Shown here piece after piece: positions 48,660 through 57,495 of a DNA stretch of 64,000 bases (the stretch's first letter is position 1; each line of letters begins with the position of its first letter). The stretch is from Thauera chlorobenzoica (GTDB taxonomy: Bacteria > Pseudomonadota > Gammaproteobacteria > Burkholderiales > Rhodocyclaceae). Under the pieces are notes generated by a model. It saw only the letters and a program-made list of their open reading frames with translations. It did no database searches and was not told the DNA's origin. A program made the translations under genes and the position numbers. The stretch is taken from assembly GCF_001922305.1 (NCBI RefSeq), contig NZ_CP018839.1, forward strand, positions 3,224,001 to 3,288,000, written 5' to 3'.

Positions 48660-48818
48660 ATGGAAACCGGGACCACACGCAGCCTGATCGGGATGGGCCT
48701 GATCGCAGGTCTGATGATCGGAACGGGGCATATTGGCGGAGGGCTCGCAGTGGCGATCGCAGCAGGTGCCGCGGCTTGGCTGGCACGCGCGGAGGCCTTG
48801 ACGGGCGATCCGCACTGA
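48660..48818 (+). CDS. Small SOS-controlled membrane protein
   Basis: 52 residues, ATG preceded by GGGAGG. Almost entirely hydrophobic Gly/Ala/Ile-rich helix (LIGMGLIAGLMIGTGHIGGG and AVAIAAGAAAWLARA) with a polar tail, i.e. one or two membrane helices. No family recognised. With the LexA box directly upstream it resembles small SOS-induced membrane peptides in logic (TisB-, holin- or division-inhibitor-like), but no homology to them is claimed. Confidence 0.75.
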   Translation: METGTTRSLIGMGLIAGLMIGTGHIGGGLAVAIAAGAAAWLARAEALTGDPH

Positions 48819-48843
48819 CCGCCACCGCCAGGGCGGTATCGCG

Positions 48844-49308
48844 TCAACGGCCGAACTTATTCACCAGCTGGCGCAGTTTTTCATCGCGACGGCGCTCGGC
48901 CTCTTCAGCTTCACGCTGCTCGCGTTGTTGCCGGGCGACGGCCGCGAACCGTTCCTTCAGTGTCGTGGTGGCATGAGTGCGCTGCTCGGCAGTCACTTCC
49001 CCGACAGGCTTGCCGTCGAGATCGAAACGCTCGGCGCTGCGCTCCACCGCCTTCAGATAGCGGGTCGAGGCGGTATGGATACGCAGGGCGGTACGCAGGC
49101 TCTTGCGATCGAACTCCGGAAAACGCTCGAGAATGCTGGCGTCGATCTTCAGCGCCAGGGGCTTGCAGTCGCGGAAAGCCGCGCTTTCAGCCTGCAAGCG
49201 CTTGAGCATGGCGCGGGAATCGACACCCCGAGGCTTCTTTACAGGGGGCTCGGTGGCAGGTGAAGAAGGCTGCGTTGCGGCGGCCGTATCGGGCTGGTCT
49301 GAAGTCAT
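48844..49308 (-). CDS. ProQ/FinO domain RNA-binding protein
   Basis: 154 residues from the ATG at 49308 (an in-frame ATG at 49335 is possible). A disordered Pro/Thr-rich N-terminus of about 40 residues precedes the FinO/ProQ core: AESAAFRDCKPLALKIDASI, LRTALRIHTASTRYLKAVER, then a charged C-terminal helix (REAEEAERRRDEKLRQ). Such proteins are RNA chaperones binding sRNA and mRNA 3' ends. Convergent with the SOS-controlled small gene; 25 bases separate the two ends. Confidence 0.85.
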   Translation of the reverse strand: MTSDQPDTAAATQPSSPATEPPVKKPRGVDSRAMLKRLQAESAAFRDCKPLALKIDASILERFPEFDRKSLRTALRIHTASTRYLKAVERSAERFDLDGKPVGEVTAEQRTHATTTLKERFAAVARQQREQREAEEAERRRDEKLRQLVNKFGR

Positions 49309-49411
49309 CGTGATAAAGGCTCTGAGTCGGGTCATGCGTCAACAACATGCGGCTTGCACGCTGCCGGGAAGGTCCATTTTCATCCGGCTGCGACGCAAGC
49401 CCGCTATTGTG

Positions 49412-50056
49412 TCATGCCTTTCGTTCGATCCGGGAGATCCCGGACGATACCGTGCCGTCTTCGTGCCCCTCTTCCCAGCCGGTGATCATCGCCTTGATAT
49501 GGGCGAGCGGAGTCCGGCCCACGGTCGCGAGATAGATGTGAATGATCAGGAACGCCAGCATCAGGAAGGCGCCCACAGTGTGGAGCGTTGCGACCTGCTG
49601 CAGTCCCAGCGCCGCGGGCAGCCGGCCTTCGACGCTTCCCCACAACAGGTAGAGCAGACCCGAAGCCCAGAGCAAGGGGTTGATCACCAGCTTGACGCCG
49701 AGGTAGGCCAAGCGCTGCAGCGGGTTGTGCTTGCGCTCGAGCGTGACCTTGTAGGGATGTGGCGCCCCGGTGAAAATTCCGTAGGCATAGTAGCGGGCCA
49801 TCCTGTCGACGTTTTCCAGGGTCGGGATGTAGTGCTTCCACGCTCCGGTGGTGAAGTGCCAGAAGATCGCGAAGATCCACAGGGCGATCAGCAGCCACGC
49901 GGCGATCTCGTGAACCTCGACCGCCTTGCGGAATCCGATCAGTTCATGGCTTCCATGGATGGCGAAACCGGTAAACAGCAGGGCGATGATCAATCCTGCC
50001 TGGGCCCAGTGCCAGAAACGCTCGAAACGGGTGAACAGATAAAGGCGCTCGCTCAT
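49412..50056 (-). CDS. Membrane cytochrome b subunit partnered with the octaheme cytochrome c
   Basis: 214 residues with four predicted membrane helices, GAGGAGAG before the ATG. His residues in FERFWHWAQAGLIIALLFTG, AVEVHEIAAWLLIALW, HTVGAFLMLAFLIIHIYLA and IFWHFTTGAW fit di-heme b-type cytochromes of the thiosulfate reductase/Ni-Fe hydrogenase cytochrome b family. It starts one base after the octaheme gene's stop, so it probably links that enzyme to the quinone pool. Confidence 0.82.
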   Translation of the reverse strand: MSERLYLFTRFERFWHWAQAGLIIALLFTGFAIHGSHELIGFRKAVEVHEIAAWLLIALWIFAIFWHFTTGAWKHYIPTLENVDRMARYYAYGIFTGAPHPYKVTLERKHNPLQRLAYLGVKLVINPLLWASGLLYLLWGSVEGRLPAALGLQQVATLHTVGAFLMLAFLIIHIYLATVGRTPLAHIKAMITGWEEGHEDGTVSSGISRIERKA

Positions 50057-50057
50057 C

Positions 50058-51665
50058 TCAGCTCTCCTCGCGGTGCTTGCGCCTGTTGCGCGTCAGGAAG
50101 CGCAGGCCACCGTGGCCGGCGACGCCCAGCAGCATCAGCCCGGCGAGGCCGAAGCCCAGGCGATCAAGCAAGGGGTTGCGGTCGCGACCGGGCATCCAGA
50201 CGCCCGGCACCGCAGCCAGCCTGCCGCCGTCGGCGTGGCACTCGGCGCAGCCGAGGGCACGTTCCTTCGGCGCGACCATGTGGGTGATCGGCCACAGCAT
50301 CGAGGTCTCGACAAAGGCGAATTTTCCGCTGTAAGGCTGGCCGCTTGCATCCGCCCCGGCCTTCAGCGCCTTTGCCCAGTCGAAGTTGTACCAGAAGGCG
50401 GTGTCGTCTGGCGTCGCGGTATGCGGCACCAGCAGGGTCAGGTGCTCGGTATCGTAAGGTTGCTTGCCGTGGAAGGTCTTCACCGGCCAGATGCGCGCAT
50501 CGGGCGCGCCCGGGGTGCCGTGGAACGTGTTGATCGCCACCCGCGCGGTCGGGTCGATCTTCGATTCCGGCTGCGTATACGTGACCGTTCCGTCGAACCA
50601 GATGTAGTCGGGCTTGACGTTCTGGCCCAGCACGAACGCGCCCTTCTTGCTGTCGTAGACCACGTGCCCGCGGTCGTCCTTGAGCTGGTAGGGCTTGCCT
50701 TCGGGAGTCAGCCTGCCGGCCGCGGACCAATCCCAGCCCATCTTGGTCGGCACGCCGCCGCGGGCGAATTCGGGAATGTGGCAGGTCTGGCACGCCAGCG
50801 TGCGGGTGTGATCGTTCAGGCGTCCGGCCTGAACGAAGCCGTCCTTGTGTGGACGGTCGCCATGACAGGCCTGGCAGCTGGCCGGATTGCGGTCGGTTTT
50901 TTGCCCGCGGATCAGCGCCCCGTGAGGGTCCGCCCCGGTCATGCTGATCCGGCTGCCGGCGACCTTGTGCCGATCCGCCTCGTGGCAGCTGGCGCAACTG
51001 AAGTCCAGTCCATCCTGCGCCATATGCACGTCGAGTTCATTCGTCGCCTTGTTCAGCGAGGAATCGAGATCGCCATGTTTGACGCCGTCCCCGCCTCCGC
51101 CGTAGTAGTGGCAGGCCCCGCAGGTCTGGCGCGAAGTCGCGCCGACCTGCTGCGCCACCTTGGCGAGATCGACCGCCTCGATGAACTTGCCGGACTTCGC
51201 CGGATATTCGATGCGCTCGTAGGGCGGATGGCCGGCAAACCCTGCCAGCTTCCGATAGTCGCCGGTGTTGTGGCAAGCCAGGCAATCGACCGCATCCTCG
51301 GCGGTGAAGTCGAACGTCTCGTCCTTCCAGCCGTAGCCGATGTGACAGGACTGGCAAAAAGGCTCGTTCGAGCGGTTGCCGATGCAAAAGCCGTTGAGCA
51401 TCGTCTTCTTGCCCAATTTCTGCCCGGTATCGGCATTGACGTACTCCCAGCTCCAGTGCCGGGTCGCCATCACCTGCCGGGCTGCTTCGGTATGACAGGC
51501 GAGGCAGGCGCGGGTCACTTCCGCACCGCTCTTGAATGGGCCTTTGAGTCCGTCGAATTTAGCGTGATCCGCCGTGCCGGTAACCGTCGCGCCAGCCAGG
51601 GCGCTCGCTACCATCAGCAACATGGCGCCGAAAGTACGGCGCAACCAGGATGATCGCCTGCCCAT
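50058..51665 (-). CDS. Octaheme cytochrome c of the tetrathionate reductase (OTR) family
   Basis: 535 residues from the ATG at 51665 with GGGGGAAA upstream (alternative ATG at 51698). A signal peptide covers the first 25 residues or so. Exactly eight CxxCH haem sites are present in order: CLACH, CQSCH, CLACH, CGACH, CASCH, CQACH, CQTCH and CAECH. The segment CIGNRSNEPFCQSCH with an extra Cys is typical of OTR. A C-terminal membrane helix (LGFGLAGLMLLGVAGHGGLR) anchors it. Known OTR reduces tetrathionate, nitrite or hydroxylamine in vitro; the physiological substrate is unsettled. Coexpressed with the cytochrome b gene. Confidence 0.88.
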   Translation of the reverse strand: MGRRSSWLRRTFGAMLLMVASALAGATVTGTADHAKFDGLKGPFKSGAEVTRACLACHTEAARQVMATRHWSWEYVNADTGQKLGKKTMLNGFCIGNRSNEPFCQSCHIGYGWKDETFDFTAEDAVDCLACHNTGDYRKLAGFAGHPPYERIEYPAKSGKFIEAVDLAKVAQQVGATSRQTCGACHYYGGGGDGVKHGDLDSSLNKATNELDVHMAQDGLDFSCASCHEADRHKVAGSRISMTGADPHGALIRGQKTDRNPASCQACHGDRPHKDGFVQAGRLNDHTRTLACQTCHIPEFARGGVPTKMGWDWSAAGRLTPEGKPYQLKDDRGHVVYDSKKGAFVLGQNVKPDYIWFDGTVTYTQPESKIDPTARVAINTFHGTPGAPDARIWPVKTFHGKQPYDTEHLTLLVPHTATPDDTAFWYNFDWAKALKAGADASGQPYSGKFAFVETSMLWPITHMVAPKERALGCAECHADGGRLAAVPGVWMPGRDRNPLLDRLGFGLAGLMLLGVAGHGGLRFLTRNRRKHREES

Positions 51666-51833
51666 GGTTTCCCCCATCAGCCGATGCTTCCCTGCCATGG
51701 TAAGGCCCCACCGAGCATTACTTTTTGATAATTGTCTAATTTGATTAAAATCAAGAAGCGCCCCTCCGTGCGCCCGTTAAGCCCGTTAACGCAGCGCAGG
51801 CAGCCCGCGCATCGCCGCTTCCATCGGGCCGCC

Positions 51834-52967
51834 CTACCAGGGCGCGTCGGAACACGGCACCAGCACCTCCAGGGGTGTGAACGCCATGCCGTGGGCTTCG
51901 GCCACCGGGCGGCTGGTGATGCGGCCTTCGAGGACATTCACCCCCCTGGCCAGGGCCGGATCGTCGCACACCGCGCGCAGCCAGCCCTTGTCGGCGATCG
52001 CCAGTCCGTAGCGCAGGGTCGCGTTCATCAACGCCTGGGTCGACGTTCGTGGCAACGCCCCCGGCATGTTCGTGACCCCGTAGTGCAGGATTTCATCGAC
52101 CAGGTAGGTCGGATCCGCATGCGTCGTCGGCCTGATCGTCTCGATGCAGCCTCCCTGATCCACAGCGACATCGAGGATCACCGCGCGCCGCTGCATCAGG
52201 GCGAGCATGTCGCGCGTGACCAGCAGCGGCGTCCGCGCCCCGGCCTGCAGCACCGCGCCGATCACCAGGTCGGCCTCGGCCACCATCCGCTCGACATCGT
52301 GCCGGGTCGAGTACAAAGTCCGCACCGAACTGCCCCAGGCAAACTCGATTTGCCGCAGGCGTTCGAGATCCACATCCATCAGGGTGACGCTCGCCCCCAT
52401 GCCCTTCGCCACATAGGCAGCGTTGATACCGACGGTCCCCGCTCCGAGGATGAGCACGTTCGCCGGCAGGACACCGGCAACCCCTCCCATCAGCACGCCG
52501 CGCCCTCCGCTCGGGCGCTGCAACAGGGACGCACCCACCTGTGCCGCCATCCGCCCGGCGACTTCGGACATCGGCGCCAGCAGCGGCAAACGCCCGGCGG
52601 CCAGCTCCACGGTTTCGTAGCCGATGCAGACCGCCCCCGATTTGAGCAGACCTTCGGTCTGCGCCCGGTCGGGCGCGAGGTGCAGGTAGGCGAACAGGAT
52701 CTGGCCGGGCCGCAGCATTGCCAGTTCGGGCGCCTGCGGCTCCTTGACCTTGATGATCATGTTCGCTTCGCCGAACACTTCCGCAGCCGAACCGGCCAGC
52801 CGCGCCCCCGCCATTGCGTAATCCGCATCACTGTAGGAGGAGCCTTCTCCCGCCTGGCGCTCGACCAGCACCGTGTGGCCATGGGCGACAAACTCCGCAA
52901 CCCCGGCCGGCGTCATCCCGACACGGAACTCGTTGTTCTTGATTTCCCTTGGAACCCCGATGATCAC
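51834..52967 (-). CDS. ald: Alanine dehydrogenase
   Basis: 377 residues, GTG start with AGGAG upstream. N-terminal IGVPREIKNNEFRVGMTPAG, the catalytic Lys in IIKVKEPQ and His in YLHLAPD, the NAD-binding GAGTVGINAAYVAKGMGASV and the active-site Asp in DVAVDQGGC are all in place. Interconverts L-alanine and pyruvate plus ammonia with NAD. Single gene. Confidence 0.95.
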   Translation of the reverse strand: MIIGVPREIKNNEFRVGMTPAGVAEFVAHGHTVLVERQAGEGSSYSDADYAMAGARLAGSAAEVFGEANMIIKVKEPQAPELAMLRPGQILFAYLHLAPDRAQTEGLLKSGAVCIGYETVELAAGRLPLLAPMSEVAGRMAAQVGASLLQRPSGGRGVLMGGVAGVLPANVLILGAGTVGINAAYVAKGMGASVTLMDVDLERLRQIEFAWGSSVRTLYSTRHDVERMVAEADLVIGAVLQAGARTPLLVTRDMLALMQRRAVILDVAVDQGGCIETIRPTTHADPTYLVDEILHYGVTNMPGALPRTSTQALMNATLRYGLAIADKGWLRAVCDDPALARGVNVLEGRITSRPVAEAHGMAFTPLEVLVPCSDAPW

Positions 52968-53162
52968 AGCCTGCTCCTGCGTGGCGGCTCACCCGCATGA
53001 CATGGCGGGCACACCCGACTCCGTTGCGGACAGTATAGGACACCCTCCCGGCGAGGGCGCCTCGCTGATGCGCACCGGGCCGGTTGGAATTGCCCGACAG
53101 GTATGATGCTGAACAGCGCACGCCCCTGCGCCCAACCTTGTTACCGATTCGGAGCGAAGCAC

Positions 53163-53450
53163 ATGGGCAATGCCTATCTCATCGGACACCTGACCGTCAA
53201 GGATGCGGACAAGTGGGCCCAATACCGCAGCCGCGTTCCAGCCACGCTGGCACCCTGGGGAGGAGAACTGATCCTGCGCGGCAGGATCGTGAACGTGCTG
53301 GCCGGCGAGCACGTCCACACCGACATGGTGGTGATCCGCTTTCCGGACGTCGCCGCAGCAGACGCGTGGCATGCATCGGCCGCTTACCAGGCGCTGATTC
53401 CACTGCGCCAGCAGGCCACCGACGGCGTGCTGCTGTGCTTCGAGGAGTGA
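53163..53450 (+). CDS. DUF1330 family protein
   Basis: 95 residues from the ATG at 53163 with GGAG upstream. The ferredoxin-like alpha/beta fold of DUF1330 is indicated by AYLIGHLTVKDADKWAQYRS, GGELILRGRIVNVLAGE and VIRFPDVAAADAWHASAAYQ. Function of the family is unknown (related to stress-response dimeric barrel proteins). Convergent with the LuxR regulator gene. Confidence 0.82.
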   Translation: MGNAYLIGHLTVKDADKWAQYRSRVPATLAPWGGELILRGRIVNVLAGEHVHTDMVVIRFPDVAAADAWHASAAYQALIPLRQQATDGVLLCFEE

Positions 53451-53460
53451 TTCCCCGAGC

Positions 53461-54293
53461 TCACGTTCCGCATCTCGCCGGCTCGCTCCCGGCCGACATC
53501 GACAGCGCGAACAGCTCGTTGCGGAAATGGATGCCCAGGCGCTGGAACGCACGGTTGCGGTACGTCTTGACCGAAGTCACCGACAGGCCCAGATCGGCAG
53601 CGATGCCGTCGTAGGTCCAGCCGCGCAGCAGGCGCTCGCACACTTCGAGTTCGCGCGTGGTCAAGCTGCTGCAGTGGCTCCGCAGACGCTCGATCGCCAG
53701 CACCGGCCGGGCTACGGCCCCGCTCCCGCCTTGCACCAGGATATGCTTGCGCACGCAGGCAAGCAGGCTGCAACCAAGCGCCTGGACGGTGTCCACTTCC
53801 TTGCCGCGGTAAGCGCCTGAGGACTGGTAGCGGTACAGATTGACCGCCAGAAGGCGCCCCCCGCCATCTCCGCCAACCACCGACAGGCGCTCGCCGATGC
53901 CGTGCCGACGGTAGATCTCGTCGCGATGGGGCGACGGAATTTCGGCTTCGTTCCACAAGATCATCGCCATCCGGCCCTCACTCGCCAGGCGTTCCGCCGG
54001 ACGGAAAGTGCGGTCCTGTCGATAGAGGCCGCGGCGATAGCGGCCGAAGCAATCCGCCGAAACGTCGCGGCCGCGCCGGCTTCCCGAAGCGAACATGACC
54101 GGGGCGGTCTCCGGATCGAAACGGTACACCGACCAGAAATCGATCGCCGCCGCTTCGTGCAGGCGAGCGGCAACGGTATCGCCAAAGTCGGGATCGCCGA
54201 TCGCACCGACGATCCGTGCCACCAGGCGATCGACATCGCCGGGGACAGGGACTCCGCAGCGCGGATCTCCGGGGACAGTTCCCAGGTCAGCAT
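53461..54293 (-). CDS. LuxR family regulator with apparent one-base frameshift near the N-terminus
   Basis: The C-terminal helix-turn-helix (LTTRELEVCERLLRGWTYDG, LGLSVTSVKTYRNRAFQRLG) and a GAF-like sensor part are in one frame (open to 54459), but that frame has no good start. A strong GGAGGAG-ATG start lies at 54293 in another frame, and its first 18 codons are credible protein. Adding one base in the C-run at 54241-54244 joins them into a 277-residue LuxR protein. If no frameshift exists, the start would be a GTG at 54222 without a ribosome site. Divergent from the binding-protein gene, so a local regulator is likely. Confidence 0.65.
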
Positions 54294-54477
54294 GGTCTCC
54301 TCCGATTTGGTTTCGTCCGGCACGCTTGCCGGAGGTCGGCTGGAATGCGGACGCTACACGATTCCGGCGCCCCGGTGGCGGCTGTCGTCCGACTGTCGTC
54401 CTTTCGGAGGACGACAGGACGGCGACCGTAGACGAACATCGCCCTGCACCGAACAACACCTACATGCAGGAGACGAC

Positions 54478-55644
54478 ATGCACCACACCTCCCCTCGCGC
54501 ACCGCGAATCCGCCGCACTGCAGCGCTGTGCCTGGCCCTGCTCGCCCCGGCCGCCTGGGCCGAACTGAAAGTCGGAGTCATCCTGTCGGTCACCGGCCCG
54601 GCCGCCTCGCTCGGCATACCGGCCGAAAACACGATCAGGCTGTGGCCGACCGAGATCGGCGGCGAAAAAGTCCGCCTCACCTTCATCAACGACGCCAGTG
54701 ATCCCACCGAGGCCTCCAAAGCCGCTGCGCGACTGGTCGATGAGCACCAGGTCGACGTCATCGTCGGCCCGTCGCTGACACCGAACTCGGTTGCGGCGAT
54801 GGAAGTGGCCGGGCGCAACGGCACGCCGATCATCGCCCTGGGCGGCGGCGGCGTCATCATCGAACCGCAGGAAGGGCCGCGCAAATGGGCATTCAAGATG
54901 CCAGCCCCCGAAGCGCTGTCGGTCAGAACCGTGCTCGATCACATCGAGCGCAGCCAGCTGAAGCGGGTCGCCGCGATCACGGTCACCACCAGTTATGGCG
55001 AGGGCTTCCTGCAGACTCTGCGCTCGCAGGCGGCGACCCGTGGGATCGAGATCGTCGCCAGCGAACACTACAACGCCGCCGACCTGAGCACGACGTCGCA
55101 GGTGCTCAAGGTCATGGCGGCCAAGCCGGACGCGGTCTACATCCTCAGTTTCGGCACCCCGGCGGCGCTGCCGCACATGGAGCTGGTCAAGCGCGGCTAC
55201 AAGGGCCCGATCTACCAGACCCACGGCGTCGCCAACGCGCAGTTCGTGAAGCTCGGCGGGCAGGAGGTCGAAGGCGGCCTGCTCGCGGTCGCCCCCGTCC
55301 TGGTCGCCGAGCAGTTGCCGGCGGAGCACCCGACACGCAGGGAAGGCATGGAGTACGTGTCGCGCTACGAGGGCCGCCATGGCGAAGGCACCCGCTCCCT
55401 GTTCGGCTCGACTGCCTGGACGGCACTGCGCTGGCTCGAAAACACCGTGCCCGAAGCGCTGAAAGCCGCCCACCCGGGGACACCCGAATTCCGCAGCGCA
55501 TTGCGCGACGCACTCGAGGGCATGAAGGAAGTCGTCACTCCGGAAGGGGTGTTCAGCATGAGCCCGGGCAACCACAATGGCATCGACGAACACGCCCAGG
55601 TCCTGGTGCAGATCGAGAACGGCCGCTGGAAGCTGGTGCCCTGA
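54478..55644 (+). CDS. Orphan ABC-type periplasmic binding protein
   Basis: 388 residues, AGGAG before the ATG. Signal peptide (RRTAALCLALLAPAAWA), mature start ELKVGVILSVTGPAASLG of the Peripla_BP_6 fold, LGGGGVIIEPQEGPRKW later. No permease or ATPase gene adjoins it, so it must work with a system encoded elsewhere. A flavin reductase-like gene follows 26 bases downstream. Confidence 0.83.
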   Translation: MHHTSPRAPRIRRTAALCLALLAPAAWAELKVGVILSVTGPAASLGIPAENTIRLWPTEIGGEKVRLTFINDASDPTEASKAAARLVDEHQVDVIVGPSLTPNSVAAMEVAGRNGTPIIALGGGGVIIEPQEGPRKWAFKMPAPEALSVRTVLDHIERSQLKRVAAITVTTSYGEGFLQTLRSQAATRGIEIVASEHYNAADLSTTSQVLKVMAAKPDAVYILSFGTPAALPHMELVKRGYKGPIYQTHGVANAQFVKLGGQEVEGGLLAVAPVLVAEQLPAEHPTRREGMEYVSRYEGRHGEGTRSLFGSTAWTALRWLENTVPEALKAAHPGTPEFRSALRDALEGMKEVVTPEGVFSMSPGNHNGIDEHAQVLVQIENGRWKLVP

Positions 55645-55670
55645 CCCCCCATCCCCCGGAGGATATCAAT

Positions 55671-56351
55671 ATGTATTACGAACCCGGCCGCATGCCGCAC
55701 GGCCTGCCCCACGATCCGTTCAAGTCCTGCGTCGTACCGCGCCCGATCGGCTGGATCTCCACCACCAGCCGCGACGGCATCGACAACCTGGCACCGTTCA
55801 GCCAGTTCCAGAACATCACCTTCGATCCGCCGATCGTGATGTTCTCGGCTAACCAGGCCTCCGATGGACGGCGCAAGGACACCACCGTCAATGCCGAGCA
55901 GACCGGCCAATTCGTGTGGAACATGGCGACCTACGACCTGCGCGAGGCGGTCAACCGCAGCTCCGAAGAGTTCGCCCCCGAAGTGGATGAATTTGCCGTG
56001 TGCAACCTGAGCAAGGCAGCGTCACGGCTGGTGCGCCCACCGCGGGTGGCAGAATCACCGATCCAGTTCGAGTGCGAGTATCTCAACACCGTGCGCATTC
56101 CCGGCAACGGCATCATGGGCACGGTGGACGTGGTCTTCGGCCGCGTGCTCGCGGTGCACGTGGCGGACTGGGCGATGCGCCCGGATGGCCGCATCGACAT
56201 CCCCAGAATCCGTCCACTCGCCCGCCTCGGTTATCACGACTACACCTCGGTCGATCACGTCTTCACGATGCCGACGGTGATGAAGGCCGACGGCGGCGCC
56301 GGCCTCGAAGGCTCGCCCGAGAAGGCGCTCGCCGCCCTCGGTCCGCGCTGA
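55671..56351 (+). CDS. Flavin reductase-like FMN-binding protein
   Basis: 226 residues, ATG with GGAGG upstream. FMN-binding split-barrel of the flavin reductase-like domain: FKSCVVPRPIGWISTTSRDG, LAPFSQFQNITFDPPIVMFS and KDTTVNAEQTGQFVWNMAT. Family members either reduce flavin for a partner monooxygenase or act as NADH:FMN oxidoreductases. No monooxygenase gene is adjacent. Confidence 0.85.
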   Translation: MYYEPGRMPHGLPHDPFKSCVVPRPIGWISTTSRDGIDNLAPFSQFQNITFDPPIVMFSANQASDGRRKDTTVNAEQTGQFVWNMATYDLREAVNRSSEEFAPEVDEFAVCNLSKAASRLVRPPRVAESPIQFECEYLNTVRIPGNGIMGTVDVVFGRVLAVHVADWAMRPDGRIDIPRIRPLARLGYHDYTSVDHVFTMPTVMKADGGAGLEGSPEKALAALGPR

Positions 56352-56493
56352 CGGTGCCCCCCGGGCGATATCGGAGGCCCGGCAGCACCCGCGGTGCCCT
56401 CTGCCGTGGGGTAGCGCGGTCCCCTTCCGGCTCGTTCGGGCACCGTTGCAGGGCGCAAGGCCGCACTGGCCTCGGGCTGGAGCATGCCCCGGG

Positions 56494-56766
56494 CTAAGCA
56501 TGGACCCAGCTGAGCAGCGCGTCCATGTCGGCGCGCAGCCCCAGGCACGGGCGGCGCTCGCCCCCGCTGTTTCCCCAACTCAGGGTGCCGACGACGCCGG
56601 TCGTGGCGATGCCGGGATGCACCTCGAAGCCCCATTGCGCAAGGCAGTCGGCAACGAAACGGCTGGTGGAGAACTCGTTGAAGCCGAGTTCGGGGTGCTG
56701 ATGAATCGCCTGTCGCCACGTCTTCATCGCAGCTTCGTCGGGGATGAATCGATCAATGGTATTCAT
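56494..56766 (-). pseudogene. M20 amidohydrolase (hippurate hydrolase-like), N-terminal remnant
   Basis: 90 codons only, against about 390 in the family. Starts normally (MKTWRQAIHQHPELGFNEFS, ATTGVVGTL) and reaches the first metal-site motif LGLRADMDAL before diverging to an unrelated SWVHA and a stop. The rest has been lost. Confidence 0.85.
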
Positions 56767-56778
56767 GGGTCAATAATA

Positions 56779-57495
56779 GGATTTGGCCACGCGCTGCTGG
56801 TGCGCGCCCGCCTGGCGCTGGCGACGCTGGACAAGGCGCGCGAGGAGATCCGCCTGCTGCGCGGCGGCGCCGGCGCCCGCGTCGCGATCGCCCTCACCCC
56901 GCTGGTCGCGGCGACGGTGCTGCCGCGGGTGCTCGCCGAGTTCCACCGCATCCAGCCCGATGCCGCGCTGAGCCTGGACGAGGGACTGCTGACCAGCGTC
57001 CTGCCGGGCCTCATCGAAGGCCGGCTCGACTTTGCCATTGCGCTCGCCAACCCGCAGGACTTGCCCTACGAAATCAATTTCGAAGCGCTGGCCGAAGTCC
57101 CGGCGGCGCCTGCCGGCCGCATCGGCCATCCGCTCGCTGCGGCGCGAAGCTGGGCGGAGCTGCAAGGGGCGAGCTGGGTGCTCAACCTCGCCGAGGCGAG
57201 CCAGGGCAACCACCTCGTGCGCTGGCTCGCGGCAAACGGAATCGACGTCCCCGCCAACGCGGTGCGCTGCGTGTCGTCTACGCTGATGCTGGAACTGATG
57301 CGGCGCACCGATCACATCAGGTTCGGGCCACATATCCTGCTTCGCGATCCGATGTTCGGCACCGGGCTGCAGCGTTTCGCCGTCGAACCACTGCCGCCGC
57401 CGATGTCGCTCGGCATCCTGAGCCTGCGCGGCGTGCCGCTGAGCGTTGCGGCGAAACCGCTGGCGGGACTATTCGCCCGTCACCTGCGCGCCTGA
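56779..57495 (+). pseudogene. LysR regulator remnant lacking the DNA-binding domain
   Basis: 239 codons of a LysR linker helix and effector domain (GHALLVRARLALATLDKARE, ALTPLVAATVLPRVLAEFHR, GRLDFAIALANPQD). The first 70 or so residues with the helix-turn-helix are missing; the sequence before 56779 belongs to the start of the M20 remnant. No independent start. The 3' end overlaps the convergent LysR gene by 27 bases. Confidence 0.82.

Noticed and set aside
54222..54459. N-terminal extension of the LuxR frame up to 54459
   Set aside because: The extension is Arg/Gly/Pro-rich without a ribosome site and overlaps the leader of the divergent binding-protein gene; the frameshift model with start at 54293 is better supported.
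56446..56778. Extension of the LysR remnant to an upstream start
   Set aside because: The upstream part of that frame is antisense to the M20 remnant and does not encode a helix-turn-helix.
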